This document shows, piece after piece, positions 9,904 through 21,012 of a DNA stretch of 64,000 bases. The stretch spans positions 186,001-250,000 of the forward strand of contig NZ_JAJSDX010000002.1 of NCBI RefSeq assembly GCF_021272205.1. The letters run 5' to 3'. Source of the stretch: Pantoea sp. Mb-10 (GTDB taxonomy: Bacteria > Pseudomonadota > Gammaproteobacteria > Enterobacterales > Enterobacteriaceae). The first letter of the stretch is position 1; the number at the start of each line of letters is the position of its first letter. The position numbers and the translations under genes are program-made. Under the pieces are notes generated by a model. The model made no database searches. It had not been told where the DNA came from and was given only the letters and a program-made list of their open reading frames with translations.

Positions 9904-9941
9904 CTAAAGTCTAGCCTGGAGCCACAACTTTAGCCTGTATA
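9904..9941 (-). promoter_or_regulatory. Conserved ptsH promoter segment
   Basis: Read on the minus strand, TACAGGCTAAAG ... CCAGGCTAGACTTTAG is nearly the same as the remembered E. coli ptsH P1 region, including the -10 TAGACT. The segment contains an inverted repeat, CTAAAGT at 9904-9910 and ACTTTAG at 9927-9933. Strong conservation in a non-coding stretch supports a functional promoter. The rest of the 9942-10195 spacer shows nothing I can name. Confidence 0.7.
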
Positions 9942-10195
9942 GGCGCGCCAGTGGCCAAAACGGGCCAACTGCGCATGAAAACGTGCGTTTTTTACTTGCA
10001 GGTCAAAAACTGCGCGAAATCGTCACTGTTCTAATTATGCCGCGATTTAGCGTTTCACCAAATCGGTAATTCGGTATGCCTTGATCCACTTCAAAGGCGG
10101 ATTAATTTCAGGCACCGAAATAATTGGAAGCTTAAATACCAGAGCCGCATCACTGAAATCAATCAGCATGGTAGTGAAAGTGAGATCTGCGCCAC

Positions 10196-10222
10196 AAAAA
10201 AGCACCCCTGAGGGTGCTTTTT
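10196..10222 (-). terminator. Terminator after cysK
   Basis: A stem AAAAAGCACCC / GGGTGCTTTTT around a 4-nt loop. On the minus strand it lies just downstream of the cysK stop and ends in a T run. Confidence 0.88.
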
Positions 10223-10245
10223 CAGGTGCTTTCGGAATTTGACGA

Positions 10246-11217
10246 TTACTGCTGCAACTCTTTCTCCGTGAACAGATCGGCAAACAGCGCGGTACTGAGA
10301 TAGCGCTCGCCGGAGGAGGGCAGAATCACCACAATCGTCTTGTTGGCAAACGCCTCATCTTCCTGCAGCTTAAGGGCCGCCGCTACCGCAGCACCAGAAG
10401 AAATGCCCGCCAGGATACCTTCTGCTTCCATCAGCTGGCGTGCCGTCGCGATCGCTTCTTCGTTGGAAATCGCTACCACGCGGTCTACCAGATTGAGGTC
10501 AAGGTTGCCTGGAATGAAACCGGCACCAATGCCCTGAATCTTGTGCGGGCCGGGTTTGATCTCTTCACCCGCTATCGCCTGCGCAATGACCGGCGAATCC
10601 GTTGGCTCGACCGCGACCGTAATCAGATCTTTTTTGCCCTTGGTGTTTTTAATGTAGCGACTCACGCCGGTCAGCGTACCGCCGGTACCGACGCCCGCAA
10701 TGAAGACATCCACTTCACCGTCGGTGTCCTCCCAAATTTCGGGGCCGGTGGTTTTTTCGTGAATTTCCGGGTTAGCCGGATTACTAAACTGCTGCAGTAA
10801 CACAAATTTATCCGGATCGCTGGCGACAATCTCTTCCGCTTTGGCAATTGCGCCTTTCATCCCTTTCACGCCTTCGGTGAGCACTAAATTGGCCCCGAGT
10901 GCTTTGAGCAACTTACGGCGTTCAATGGACATGGTTTCAGGCATGGTCAGCGTTAATTTATACCCGCGCGCAGCCGCCACGTAGGCAAGCGCAATGCCGG
11001 TATTGCCGCTGGTGGGCTCCACCAGCTCAACGCCCGGCTTCAAAATGCCGCGTTTTTCAGCATCCCAAATCATATTGGCACCGATGCGGCATTTGACGCT
11101 GAAGCTAGGGTTACGCGACTCAACCTTCGCCAGGATGCGTCCATTACCGATGCGGTTCAGTCGAACCAGCGGCGTATGACCAATTGTCAGCGAGTTGTCT
11201 TCATAGATCTTACTCAT
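10246..11217 (-). CDS. cysK: Cysteine synthase A (CysK)
   Basis: A 323-aa PLP-dependent O-acetylserine sulfhydrylase, the main enzyme making cysteine from O-acetylserine and sulfide. The PLP lysine is K42 in [14 protein letters not shown]. The substrate loop is [15 protein letters not shown], the phosphate cradle is [14 protein letters not shown], and [12 protein letters not shown] follows. The C-terminus ends in an acidic/glutamine tail rather than the E. coli SerAT-binding -I terminus as written here (LFTEKELQQ), as in many enterics. It lies downstream of cysZ on the same strand with its own terminator. About 135 bases separate it from cysZ, where a CysB-dependent promoter would be expected. 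Confidence 0.97.
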   Translation of the reverse strand: MSKIYEDNSLTIGHTPLVRLNRIGNGRILAKVESRNPSFSVKCRIGANMIWDAEKRGILKPGVELVEPTSGNTGIALAYVAAARGYKLTLTMPETMSIERRKLLKALGANLVLTEGVKGMKGAIAKAEEIVASDPDKFVLLQQFSNPANPEIHEKTTGPEIWEDTDGEVDVFIAGVGTGGTLTGVSRYIKNTKGKKDLITVAVEPTDSPVIAQAIAGEEIKPGPHKIQGIGAGFIPGNLDLNLVDRVVAISNEEAIATARQLMEAEGILAGISSGAAVAAALKLQEDEAFANKTIVVILPSSGERYLSTALFADLFTEKELQQ

Positions 11218-11352
11218 TGCCTGTCCTTAACTGTATGAAATATTGGGAACCCTCAGAGCATACCCGTTCTGACCCGGCGCGGAAGGAAAGAAATCGTATA
11301 TCTATATAGCGCACGACCATAAGCCCTGCGAAAAAGTGCATAAGGCCAGCGC

Positions 11353-12114
11353 CTAGGGCAAACGGGCGTGTTGCTGGCGATAGCGATCTACCCACATTGC
11401 CGTCGCGCCGCACACGGCGACCGGCATGATGGCCAAGTTGAGGATCGGGATCACGGTAAACAAGCTCACCATGGCACCAAATTGCATATTGGCGGTTTTA
11501 TGCTGGCGCAGCGCGGTGCGCATTTGCTGAAAACCCACTTTGTGGTTATCGAACGGGTAATCGCAATACTGAATGGCTAACATCCATGCGCTGAATAAAA
11601 ACCACAATACGGGAGCGACCGTTTGGCCAAAGCCGGGGATGAAATAGAGCAGCAGCAAACCCAGCGCACGCGGCAGATAATAGGCAAGTTTCTGCCATTC
11701 GCGTTTCATAATGCGCGGCACATCCTTAACCATGCCTGCCCAGCCGCTGTCCGGAAGCGCTTTACCGGTCAGGCGCGCTTCCAGCTGTTCCGCCAGCAGG
11801 CCGCAAAACGGCGCGGCAATCCAGTTGGCGAGCGTGGAGAAGAAATAGCTGAACACCAGGAGAATGGAGATCACCGACAGCGGCCATAGCACGTAGCCCA
11901 GCCATTGCAGCCAGTCAGGAACCTGTGCCATTAAGGCAGGGATCCAGACGCCGAGTCGGTTAAACAACCAGAAAAACGCGCTGCCAAGCAGCAGCACATT
12001 GACCAGCAGTGGAACCACGACGTAACGCCGAATACCGGGCAAACGCACCAGCTTCCAGCCCGTAGCAAAATAATGAAGACCGTTGAACGATGAAACCGAC
12101 TGTGTCACAGGCAT
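11353..12114 (-). CDS. cysZ: Sulfate transporter/channel CysZ
   Basis: A 253-aa inner-membrane protein for high-affinity sulfate uptake linked to cysteine synthesis. Hydrophobic segments are visible around residues 30-50, 70-95, 145-165 and 205-230. The family-typical [27 protein letters not shown] and [20 protein letters not shown] are present and match E. coli closely. The ATG at 12114 was chosen because AAGGAGAAAGG lies upstream and the alignment to E. coli starts nearby; an in-frame ATG 39 bases upstream lacks that support. It pairs with cysK downstream. Confidence 0.95.
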   Translation of the reverse strand: MPVTQSVSSFNGLHYFATGWKLVRLPGIRRYVVVPLLVNVLLLGSAFFWLFNRLGVWIPALMAQVPDWLQWLGYVLWPLSVISILLVFSYFFSTLANWIAAPFCGLLAEQLEARLTGKALPDSGWAGMVKDVPRIMKREWQKLAYYLPRALGLLLLYFIPGFGQTVAPVLWFLFSAWMLAIQYCDYPFDNHKVGFQQMRTALRQHKTANMQFGAMVSLFTVIPILNLAIMPVAVCGATAMWVDRYRQQHARLP

Positions 12115-12331
12115 AGCGAGCCTTTCTCCTTTTTTACATGGCGCAACCATCATAACCTGGCTTTTTCACTGACACAGGCGAACTTTGCGCGAAAAAACAA
12201 CAAAAAGGGGCGTCGGAGCTATCTAATTTGTCAGAAAATACTGCACAGACTTGCACTTGTTTAGCAGGGCAAATACAGTTAAGGGATAAAGTTTGCCGCG
12301 GTGGCAAGGTATTGGAACAACAGAGAATACA

Positions 12332-13354
12332 ATGATGCAGGATTTGCGTCTGATATTAATCGTTGTTGGCGCGATCGCCATAATAGCACTGCTTCTTCAC
12401 GGGCTGTGGACCAGCCGTAAAGAGCGCTCTTCTGTGTTTCGCGATCGCCCGCATAAACGTCTGAAACAGCGTGAAGAAGCCGAAGACGATCTGCTGAATG
12501 ATGAAGAAGATGGCGTCGGTGAAGTGCGCGTCCATCGTCATCGTGACGCCGATGATGAACCTCATTTTGAGGCGCCAGCGGCGAAGCCTGCTGCACCGCG
12601 TGCGTCAGAGGCTGCGCGCTCGCCATTTTCACGTCAGGAAAATGCGCTGACGGGCGATCCCTTGTTGGATAACGAACCGGTGCGTCAGCCTGCGCCACAG
12701 CCGCCGTCTGCTCCGCCGCGTCCGGCACCGCAGCCCGCTGCGCAGCCTAAGCCGCAGCCACAGCATCAAACTATTCAAGCCGATCCGCTGCTGGATAACG
12801 AACCGCTTTCTGCCACACAGCCTGCGCCGGAATTCAGTGCTGCTGACGAGCCAGAACCTGAGTATGCGCACGACGCGCCTGCGGCCAGCGCAGAAGCGCC
12901 AGCGCCGCAGCCTGCTGAACCTGCCGCTGCGCCAGGCAGCAAAAAAGAGGCCGTGCTGGTGCTGCACGTAGCCGCGCACGCCGGGGGCGTATTAAATGGC
13001 GAAGCGCTGTTGCAGGGTATTCTGCAAGCAGGCTTCCAGTTCGGCGAGATGAACATCTTCCATCGCCATCTTAGCCCAGCCGGCAGCGGCCCTGTGCTGT
13101 TCAGCTTGGCCAATATGGTGAAGCCCGGTTCCTTTAACCCGGATGAAATGAGCGACTTCAGCACGCCCGGTATCTCCATTTTTATGATGGTGCCGTCTTA
13201 CGGCGATGCGAATCAGAACTTCAAGCTGATGCTGCAATCGGCGCAGCGCATTGCCGATGACGTCGGCGGCGTGGTGCTGGATGATGAGCGTCGCATGATG
13301 ACGCCGCAAAAGCTGGAAACCTATAAATCCCGGATTCGTGAAGTGATTGGCTAA
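12332..13354 (+). CDS. zipA: Cell division protein ZipA
   Basis: A 340-aa essential division protein that anchors FtsZ to the inner membrane. The N-terminal membrane helix ([21 protein letters not shown], about 1-25) is followed by a charged stretch ([13 protein letters not shown]), a Pro/Ala/Gln-rich flexible linker (about 60-195), and the C-terminal FtsZ-binding domain from about 205 with [23 protein letters not shown]. The start MMQDLRL equals the E. coli start; an upstream in-frame ATG at 12293 is less likely. The linker carries two exact copies of DPLLDNEP. It is divergent from cysZ. Confidence 0.96.
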   Translation: MMQDLRLILIVVGAIAIIALLLHGLWTSRKERSSVFRDRPHKRLKQREEAEDDLLNDEEDGVGEVRVHRHRDADDEPHFEAPAAKPAAPRASEAARSPFSRQENALTGDPLLDNEPVRQPAPQPPSAPPRPAPQPAAQPKPQPQHQTIQADPLLDNEPLSATQPAPEFSAADEPEPEYAHDAPAASAEAPAPQPAEPAAAPGSKKEAVLVLHVAAHAGGVLNGEALLQGILQAGFQFGEMNIFHRHLSPAGSGPVLFSLANMVKPGSFNPDEMSDFSTPGISIFMMVPSYGDANQNFKLMLQSAQRIADDVGGVVLDDERRMMTPQKLETYKSRIREVIG

Positions 13355-13383
13355 CAGAATCCCACTGCGATGCATATCAACTA

Positions 13384-13408
13384 AACCCCCGCCTGTCGGG
13401 GGTTTTTT
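13384..13408 (+). terminator. Terminator after zipA
   Basis: A stem ACCCCCG / CGGGGGT with a 5-nt loop and a T6 tail, 30 bases past the zipA stop and just before ligA. Confidence 0.8.
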
Positions 13409-13417
13409 ATCGGATGA

Positions 13418-15665
<2,248 letters not shown>

Positions 15666-15667
15666 AA

Positions 15668-15692
15668 CGGCCCGCATGGCGGGCCGGGGTTT
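15668..15692. terminator. Hairpin between convergent ypeB and yfeH
   Basis: An 8-bp perfect GC stem (CGGCCCGC / GCGGGCCG) with a 3-nt loop, flanked by AAAA on the left and GGGTTTCTT on the right. It probably serves both converging genes. Confidence 0.65.
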
Positions 15693-15693
15693 C

Positions 15694-16701
15694 TTAGGAT
15701 TTCTGGAGTGGCGTTTGCGCGGTTTCATGCGCCAGTCGCTTCTCGTTACCGACCTTATAGCGCTGGGCGATAAACGAACAGACCATCAGCTGTACCTGAT
15801 GGAAGATCATCAGCGGTAGCACAATCATCCCCACGCTGCTTGCCGGGAACAGAATATTGGCCATCGGCACGCCGTTGGCCAAACTCTTCTTCGAACCGCA
15901 AAACAGCACCACGATCTCATCGGCACGGCTGAAGCCAAACAGGCGTGAGGCGGCCACGTTAATGGCGAGAGCAATAAACAGCACCACAATGCTGCCTGCC
16001 AAAATCCACAGCAGTGTGTCCACGCCAACGCGATGCCAGATCCCGTTTACCACCGCTTCACTGAAGGCGGAATAAACCACCAGTAAAATGGAGGTTTGGT
16101 CGGTTTTGCCTATCAGGCTGCGGTGTCTTTCCACCCAGCCGCCGATCCAGCGGCGTGAAAGGTGCCCCAATACGAAAGGCACCAGCAGCTGCAGCATGAT
16201 TTTGCCAATCTGCTCCAACCCATTGCTGGGCGCATCGCTGTGCACATTCATCACCAGGTTTACCAACAGCGGCGAAATAAAAACGCCCAGCAAGCTGGAC
16301 GCAGAGGCGGCGCAGACCGCCGCGGCAACGTTGCCACCCGCCATCGACGTGAAGGCAATGGAGGACTGCACCGTGGCTGGCAAAATGCAAAGGTAAAGGA
16401 AGCCGGTATAGATTTCAGGCCCCACGTTGACCGGATGCCACCAAACCAGTAGCAACCCCATGATCGGAAACACCACAAAGGTGCTGCACATAATCCACAA
16501 ATGCAGTCGCCAGTGGCTGCTGCCGGCAATGATTTTTTCACGTGACAGCTTGGCGCCATGCATGAAGAACAGCAGGGCGATCGCCGCCGTGGTGAGGTAT
16601 TCGAAGAAATCCACAAAGCCGCCTTTGGCAGGGAAAAAGCTCGCCAGCAGCACGGTGATAATGAGTTTAATCATCATCGGGTCAAGACGGAGAAAGCCCA
16701 T
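15694..16701 (-). CDS. yfeH: Bile acid:sodium symporter family protein (YfeH)
   Basis: A 335-aa membrane transporter of the bacterial bile-acid/sodium symporter type, with about nine or ten hydrophobic segments. Diagnostic stretches are LCILPATVQSSIAFTSMAGGN and VLFCGSKKSLANGVPMANILFP, as in E. coli YfeH. The natural substrate is not established. The ATG at 16701 was chosen because MGFLRLDP aligns with E. coli; a longer start at 16749 is possible and neither has a clear ribosome-binding site. It is divergent from its likely regulator yfeR, which lies 99 bases away. Confidence 0.9.
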   Translation of the reverse strand: MGFLRLDPMMIKLIITVLLASFFPAKGGFVDFFEYLTTAAIALLFFMHGAKLSREKIIAGSSHWRLHLWIMCSTFVVFPIMGLLLVWWHPVNVGPEIYTGFLYLCILPATVQSSIAFTSMAGGNVAAAVCAASASSLLGVFISPLLVNLVMNVHSDAPSNGLEQIGKIMLQLLVPFVLGHLSRRWIGGWVERHRSLIGKTDQTSILLVVYSAFSEAVVNGIWHRVGVDTLLWILAGSIVVLFIALAINVAASRLFGFSRADEIVVLFCGSKKSLANGVPMANILFPASSVGMIVLPLMIFHQVQLMVCSFIAQRYKVGNEKRLAHETAQTPLQKS

Positions 16702-16800
16702 TGTTACAATCCGATTAACGGTGAAAAGATAAGGGGGATTGTGCGTCAAACGGGTTTAGAAATAAAATTGATTTATTGCATTAATCTATGAGCTGTATCG

Positions 16801-17721
16801 ATGAATTACACGTTGCGTCAACTGAAAACCTTTGTCGCCGTCGCGCAGCAGGGCAGTTTTAGCCAGGCAGGGCAAGCGATCGGATTAAGCCAGTCTGCGG
16901 TAAGCCACAGTATTAAAGAGCTGGAGGCAGAAATGGGCGTGCGCTTGCTGGATCGCACGACGCGCGAGGTGATGCTGACCGAAGCGGGCGAGCAGCTTGC
17001 CACCCGGCTGGAACGCTTACTGGAGGAGCTGAATACCACGCTGTTGGATGTCCGCAGCTATGGCGAACAGCGCAGCGGCACGGTGCGCGTGGCCGCCAGT
17101 CAAACGCCTTCCGCGCACCTGATGCCGCAGTGTCTGGCCAGCTGTCAGCAGCGTTATCCGGATATTCGCGTGATGCTCCACGATCGCGTCCAGCAGTGGG
17201 TGCTGCAGAGCGTGCGTAACGCCGAAGTGGATTTTGGTATTGTTATTGGCCCGCTAACCGACAGCGAATTCGACTGCGAAGCGATACTGCATGAGCCATT
17301 TCTGCTGTTATGCCACGAAAATGACGCGCTGGCGCAAGTCGATAAAGCGCAGTGGGCGATGCTGGCGGGGCGTAAAATGGTCCTGCAAGATTATGCCTCG
17401 GGCAGTCGTTTGCTGGTGGATGCGGCGCTAAAGGCGCAGGGCGTGTCGGTGCAGGTGGCGCAGGAAATCGGTCATCCCGCCACGCTCTATCCTATGGTGG
17501 AAGCAGGCATTGGCATCAGCATTTTACCGGCGCTCGCGCTACCGCTGCCGGCAGGGCGAAAGCTTAAGGTGCGTCGCCTTTATCCGGAAATCTTTCGCAG
17601 CCTGATGCTGATCAAGCGTAAGAATCGGTCGTTGACGCCCGCCGCGGAGGCTATCTGGCAGGAAGTGCGTCAGCAGGCGGACCTGCTGACGCTACAGCGC
17701 ACGCGTGAGCCTGCGTTTTAA
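16801..17721 (+). CDS. yfeR: LysR-family regulator YfeR
   Basis: A 306-aa LysR-type transcription factor. The N-terminal winged helix (about 1-60) has [38 protein letters not shown]; the C-terminal effector-binding domain ends with [19 protein letters not shown]. The sequence follows E. coli YfeR, which in Salmonella is linked to osmolarity-dependent control of yfeH. The divergent arrangement with yfeH fits the usual LysR pattern. Its 3' end overlaps the converging flxA-like gene by 4 bases. Confidence 0.88.
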   Translation: MNYTLRQLKTFVAVAQQGSFSQAGQAIGLSQSAVSHSIKELEAEMGVRLLDRTTREVMLTEAGEQLATRLERLLEELNTTLLDVRSYGEQRSGTVRVAASQTPSAHLMPQCLASCQQRYPDIRVMLHDRVQQWVLQSVRNAEVDFGIVIGPLTDSEFDCEAILHEPFLLLCHENDALAQVDKAQWAMLAGRKMVLQDYASGSRLLVDAALKAQGVSVQVAQEIGHPATLYPMVEAGIGISILPALALPLPAGRKLKVRRLYPEIFRSLMLIKRKNRSLTPAAEAIWQEVRQQADLLTLQRTREPAF

Positions 17722-18059
17722 ACGTACACGTCGAGCTGGTTGGTGCTACTGGGGCGGTTAACCCCATCCGCCGCCTTCGCCGTCTCAGGCTTTGCAGCTT
17801 CTTGTTTCTGCTCTGCTTTTTCGGCCTGCTGTTGCTGAAGCTGCGCGATTTGTGCCTGGATCATTTGTATCTGTGATTCCAGTAACTGCTGCTTCTGCCC
17901 CTTTTGCTCGGTGGTCAGCGTCGTGTCGTTGGCCAGCTCTTTCAGCTGTTTCATGACGCTTTGAATCTGCTTATTCAGCGCGGCGATCTGCGAAGCCGCA
18001 GTGCCGCCGCCACCACCACCCGTACTGACTGAATCAATAGCGCTTGATATCGTGGACAT
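17718..18059 (-). CDS. FlxA-like protein
   Basis: A 113-aa small soluble protein. It has an N-terminal Ser/Gly linker with six glycines in a row, then a long Gln/Lys-rich helical stretch (about 25-90) with coiled-coil character ([19 protein letters not shown]), and a polar C-terminal tail. This is the pattern of the FlxA family, whose E. coli founder is under flagellar sigma-28 control. The start at 18059 has AAGGAGAAACC upstream. No sigma-28 promoter is obvious to me. The function of the family is unknown. Confidence 0.7.
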   Translation of the reverse strand: MSTISSAIDSVSTGGGGGGTAASQIAALNKQIQSVMKQLKELANDTTLTTEQKGQKQQLLESQIQMIQAQIAQLQQQQAEKAEQKQEAAKPETAKAADGVNRPSSTNQLDVYV

Positions 18060-18184
18060 GGTTTCTCCTTGGTAGTTGCCCTCATCAGTATCGGCATTGC
18101 AGAGGCGCACTTGAGGGGAGAATGATGACAGTAAGCAAACGTGCCCGAGTGGCGTATGGAAAGAGAAGGGGGGCGACCCGTTCA
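18060..18184. other. Spacer between the flxA-like gene and the tRNA-tail repeat
   Basis: This stretch should hold the promoter of the flxA-like gene on the minus strand. I see nothing else in it. Confidence 0.4.
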
Positions 18185-18249
18185 GCGCACAGAAACAAAA
18201 AAAGCGCCAGTTAGGCGCTTTTCTCTGAATTTGGTGGGTCGTGCAGGAT
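18185..18249 (-). repeat. Duplicated tail of the tRNA-Lys gene, distal copy
   Basis: A 65-bp direct repeat that matches 18362-18426 at 63 of 65 positions. On the minus strand it contains the last 18 bases of tRNA-Lys (ATCCTGCACGACCCACCA), a short spacer, and a GCGCC/GGCGC hairpin with a poly-T tract (about 18197-18222). It is therefore a second tRNA 3' end plus terminator, 177 bases downstream of the real one. Confidence 0.9.
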
Positions 18250-18361
18250 AGCCATCGGCCCGATGGGCCTCGCCCTGCGGGTGATGCTGACGCATCAGCC
18301 TGCCTCGCGCGGCGAGGCAGTCGAACCTGCGGCAGGTTCTCATCCTGCACGTTAGCGTTCG
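18250..18361 (-). other. Cluster of four hairpins downstream of tRNA-Lys
   Basis: Between the two repeat copies lie four consecutive inverted repeats: CCATC/GATGG (18252-18266), TGATGC/GCATCA (18282-18297), CTGCCTCGC/GCGAGGCAG (18300-18320) and GAACCTG/CAGGTTC (18323-18339). There is no credible reading frame. It may be a structured trailer RNA of the tRNA operon or a degraded element. Confidence 0.6.
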
Positions 18362-18426
18362 GCGCACAGAAACGAAAAAAGCGCCTGTTAGGCGCTTTTC
18401 TCTGAATTTGGTGGGTCGTGCAGGAT
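18362..18426 (-). repeat. Tail of the tRNA-Lys gene, proximal copy
   Basis: The partner of 18185-18249. Here it overlaps the true 3' end of the intact tRNA-Lys and includes the operon terminator (GCGCC/GGCGC stem, then a poly-T tract on the minus strand, about 18374-18399). Confidence 0.9.
18374..18399 (-). terminator. Terminator of the valU-like tRNA operon
   Basis: On the minus strand, AAAAGCGCC-TAACA-GGCGC followed by six T. It lies 10 bases after the tRNA-Lys CCA end. Confidence 0.8.
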
Positions 18427-18484
18427 TCGAACCTGCGACCAATTGATTAAAAGTCAACTGCTCTACCAACTGAGCTAACGACCC
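18409..18484 (-). tRNA. lysV: tRNA-Lys (anticodon TTT)
   Basis: A 76-nt gene with encoded CCA. It starts GGGTCGTTAGCTCAGTTGG and has the loop CTTTTAA around the TTT anticodon and the T arm GGTTCGAATCC. It matches E. coli tRNA-Lys. It is the last gene of a Val-Val-Val-Lys operon, as in E. coli, separated from the preceding tRNA-Val by 4 bases. Confidence 0.97.
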
Positions 18485-18488
18485 GAAG

Positions 18489-18564
18489 TGGTGGGTGATG
18501 ACGGGCTCGAACCGCCGACCCCCTCCTTGTAAGGGAGATGCTCTACCAACTGAGCTAATCACCC
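18489..18564 (-). tRNA. valY: tRNA-Val (anticodon TAC), third in operon
   Basis: A 76-nt tRNA with CCA. The acceptor GGGTGAT pairs with ATCACCC, and the anticodon loop CTTACAA contains TAC. It is identical to the other two tRNA-Val copies here. The valU/X/Y names follow E. coli order by analogy. Confidence 0.96.
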
Positions 18565-18605
18565 ACTTCGGTACTGCTTAACAAGCGTGTCATCTGACTA
18601 AGATA

Positions 18606-18681
18606 TGGTGGGTGATGACGGGCTCGAACCGCCGACCCCCTCCTTGTAAGGGAGATGCTCTACCAACTGAGCTAATCACCC
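18606..18681 (-). tRNA. valX: tRNA-Val (anticodon TAC), second in operon
   Basis: A 76-nt tRNA identical to the neighbouring copies, with encoded CCA. A 41-bp spacer separates it from the next tRNA-Val. Confidence 0.96.
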
Positions 18682-18719
18682 ATATCTTAACACTTGTTCA
18701 CTGCGGGCCACCTTAAGAG

Positions 18720-18795
18720 TGGTGGGTGATGACGGGCTCGAACCGCCGACCCCCTCCTTGTAAGGGAGATGCTCTACCAACTGAGCTAATCACCC
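18720..18795 (-). tRNA. valU: tRNA-Val (anticodon TAC), first in operon
   Basis: A 76-nt tRNA identical to the other two copies and closest to the operon promoter, whose -10 lies 17 bases upstream. Confidence 0.96.
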
Positions 18796-18812
18796 CCGCT
18801 GTGTGGAGTCGC

Positions 18813-18840
18813 ATTATAGGGATCCTTCAAAGTGAGTCAA
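18813..18840 (-). promoter_or_regulatory. Promoter of the Val/Lys tRNA operon
   Basis: On the minus strand: -35 TTGACT (18840-18835), a 16-bp spacer, -10 TATAAT (18818-18813), then a GC-rich discriminator GCGACTCC. This is the usual layout of a strong, stringently controlled stable-RNA promoter. Confidence 0.85.
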
Positions 18841-19068
18841 CGCTTTTTAAAACTTAAATGTGCGTTCGCTTTAAATTTAGGCATCCTGCGCTGCTTTTAG
18901 CCAATGTGCTGGTTTTATTGGCAGAAAAAGCCGCTTTGCGCCGTGAGGCGGTGGCAACAGTCATTGAGGAATCATCGCCACCTGCTAGAATGTGCGCACT
19001 GTTTTTTCGCGTTAACCCGTTTTTTTGTCATCCAGATGAAGAAACCCGCGCATCTAAGGCAATGCTGA

Positions 19069-20490
19069 ATGAAAATCAAAACTCGCTTCGCACCCAGCCC
19101 CACGGGCTACCTGCACGTGGGCGGTGCCCGTACTGCTCTTTACTCGTGGCTGTTTGCCCGCCATTACAAGGGTGAATTTGTTCTGCGTATTGAGGATACC
19201 GACTTAGAACGCTCAACGCCGGAGGCCATCGAAGCGATCATGGATGGCATGAACTGGCTGAGCCTCGATTGGGATGAGGGTCCGTATTACCAGACCAAAC
19301 GTTTTGATCGCTATAACGCGGTAATTGATGAAATGTTAGAAGCGGGCACGGCTTATCGCTGCTACTGCTCAAAAGCGCGTTTAGAAGCGCTGCGTGAAGA
19401 ACAAATGGCCAACGGTGAGAAACCGCGTTACGACGGCCACTGCCGCGACAGCCATGAACACCATGCGGCGGATGAGCCTTGCGTGGTGCGCTTCCGTAAC
19501 CCTCAGGAAGGATCAGTGATTTTTGACGATCAGATCCGGGGGCCGATTGAATTCAGCAACCTTGAGCTGGACGATCTGATCATTCGCCGTACCGATGGTT
19601 CCCCCACTTACAACTTCTGTGTGGTGGTCGACGACTGGGATATGGGCATTACGCATGTGATTCGCGGTGAAGATCACATCAACAACACGCCGCGTCAAAT
19701 CAACATCCTGAAGGCGATTGGCGCGGAAGTGCCGACTTACGCACACGTCTCCATGATCCTGGGTGATGACAGCAAAAAGCTCTCCAAGCGCCACGGCGCG
19801 GTGGGCGTCATGCAGTATCGCGATGACGGCTACCTGCCGGAAGCGCTGCTCAACTACCTGGTGCGGCTGGGGTGGTCCCACGGTGACCAGGAGATTTTCA
19901 GCGTAGCCGAAATGACCGAGCTGTTTACGCTCGACGCGGTCAGCAAATCCGCCAGTGCTTTCAACACCGAAAAACTGCAGTGGCTCAATCACCACTATAT
20001 TAATTCCCTGCCGCCCGAGTACGTGGCTACGCACCTGCAGTGGCATATCGAGCAGCAGAAGATTGATACCCGCACCGGCCCAGAGCTGGCAAAGCTGGTG
20101 ACGCTGCTCGGTGAGCGCTGCAAGACGCTGGTAGAGATGGCGGCGTCCTGCCGTTACTTCTATGAAGAGTTCGATGAATTTGACGCTGACGCGGCAAAGA
20201 AACATCTGCGTCCGGTTGCGCGTCAGCCGCTGGAAGTGGTGCGTGACAAACTGGCGGCCATCAGTGATAGCGACTGGCGTGCTGAAAGCGTCCATCAGGC
20301 AATTCAGGGCGCGGCAGATGAACTCGAACTGGGCATGGGGAAAGTGGGGATGCCCCTGCGCGTGGCCGTCACCGGTGCGGGCCAATCACCTGCGCTGGAT
20401 GTCACGGTCGAGGCGATTGGCCGCAGCCGCAGCGTTGCCCGTATTGATAGGGCGCTGGCGTTTATCGCCGAGCGGGAAGCCAACGCGTAA
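19069..20490 (+). CDS. gltX: Glutamyl-tRNA synthetase GltX
   Basis: A 473-aa class I aminoacyl-tRNA synthetase that charges tRNA-Glu. The HIGH-equivalent is [14 protein letters not shown] (about 10-23), the KMSKS-equivalent is SKKLSKRHG, and a Cys/His-containing insert ([11 protein letters not shown] ... GHCRDSHEH) is present as in E. coli. Length is 2 residues above E. coli. The ATG at 19069 gives [13 protein letters not shown], the E. coli start. It is divergent from the tRNA operon, and the two promoters lie back to back. Confidence 0.98.
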   Translation: MKIKTRFAPSPTGYLHVGGARTALYSWLFARHYKGEFVLRIEDTDLERSTPEAIEAIMDGMNWLSLDWDEGPYYQTKRFDRYNAVIDEMLEAGTAYRCYCSKARLEALREEQMANGEKPRYDGHCRDSHEHHAADEPCVVRFRNPQEGSVIFDDQIRGPIEFSNLELDDLIIRRTDGSPTYNFCVVVDDWDMGITHVIRGEDHINNTPRQINILKAIGAEVPTYAHVSMILGDDSKKLSKRHGAVGVMQYRDDGYLPEALLNYLVRLGWSHGDQEIFSVAEMTELFTLDAVSKSASAFNTEKLQWLNHHYINSLPPEYVATHLQWHIEQQKIDTRTGPELAKLVTLLGERCKTLVEMAASCRYFYEEFDEFDADAAKKHLRPVARQPLEVVRDKLAAISDSDWRAESVHQAIQGAADELELGMGKVGMPLRVAVTGAGQSPALDVTVEAIGRSRSVARIDRALAFIAEREANA

Positions 20491-20517
20491 TCGCACAACG
20501 CTACGCCAATAAAGACG

Positions 20518-20549
20518 AAAACCGGAAGCCACTGCTTCCGGTTTTTTTA
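20518..20549. terminator. Bidirectional terminator of gltX / yfeC
   Basis: A stem AAACCGGAAGC / GCTTCCGGTTT with a 4-nt loop and a T7 tail. It overlaps the stop codon of the converging yfeC gene. Confidence 0.9.
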
Positions 20550-20900
20550 TGCTTCGCTGATCCCCAGGCGGGTTAGCACGCCGCGAATCCCTTCTCTTAG
20601 CAGGAGCGCAGCAAGCTGTTCTTGCTCGGCGGGCGTCATTTGCTGGACAGAATTAATTAATAACGCAGGTAACGTATTTTGCTGGGCGCCATAGTGCGCC
20701 GTCGGTTCACTGGCGTGTCGCGTTGACTGAATAAAACTTTTTACACGCTCATCAATGTGTATCAACCGCGCCTTGCCGCCCTGAACGCCGGGCTTTGGCG
20801 TGGTTGTCCAGTTTTCCCGCTTGATCCACTTATTCACCGTTTGCCGACTGTAGCCCGTTTCCTGTGCGAGCTCTTCGGGGGTAAGCCATTCCTTTTTCAC
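20547..20900 (-). CDS. yfeC: Putative DNA-binding protein YfeC (DUF1323)
   Basis: A 117-aa small protein with an N-terminal helix-turn-helix: WLTPEELAQETGYSRQTVNKWIKRE, followed by GGKARLIHIDERVKSFIQS. This resembles the Mu-repressor-like DNA-binding fold seen in YfeC/YfiI-type proteins. The C-terminal half is helical (MTPAEQEQLAALLLREGI). The start is GTG at 20900 with AGGGA seven bases upstream. Its targets are unknown. In E. coli it also lies next to gltX. Confidence 0.85.
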   Translation of the reverse strand: MKKEWLTPEELAQETGYSRQTVNKWIKRENWTTTPKPGVQGGKARLIHIDERVKSFIQSTRHASEPTAHYGAQQNTLPALLINSVQQMTPAEQEQLAALLLREGIRGVLTRLGISEA

Positions 20901-21012
20901 GATGCTGTCCCTGTTAAATACATTAGCAGTACATATTACAACAAAACGTTACGTGAAAAAGTAATCAGGCGGGAAAATGCCTTTTGTCGAGCGACAAAAG
21001 GCAGAGAAAGGA

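Noticed and set aside
10047..10283. 78-codon minus-strand frame downstream of cysK
   Set aside because: It runs through the cysK end and its terminator and has no ribosome-binding site.
18182..18562. 126-codon minus-strand frame across the tRNA-Val/tRNA-Lys region
   Set aside because: It covers tRNA genes and their duplicated tail; the reading frame is an artefact of the repeat.
19513..20385. 290-codon minus-strand frame opposite gltX
   Set aside because: Antisense shadow of gltX without any recognisable motif.
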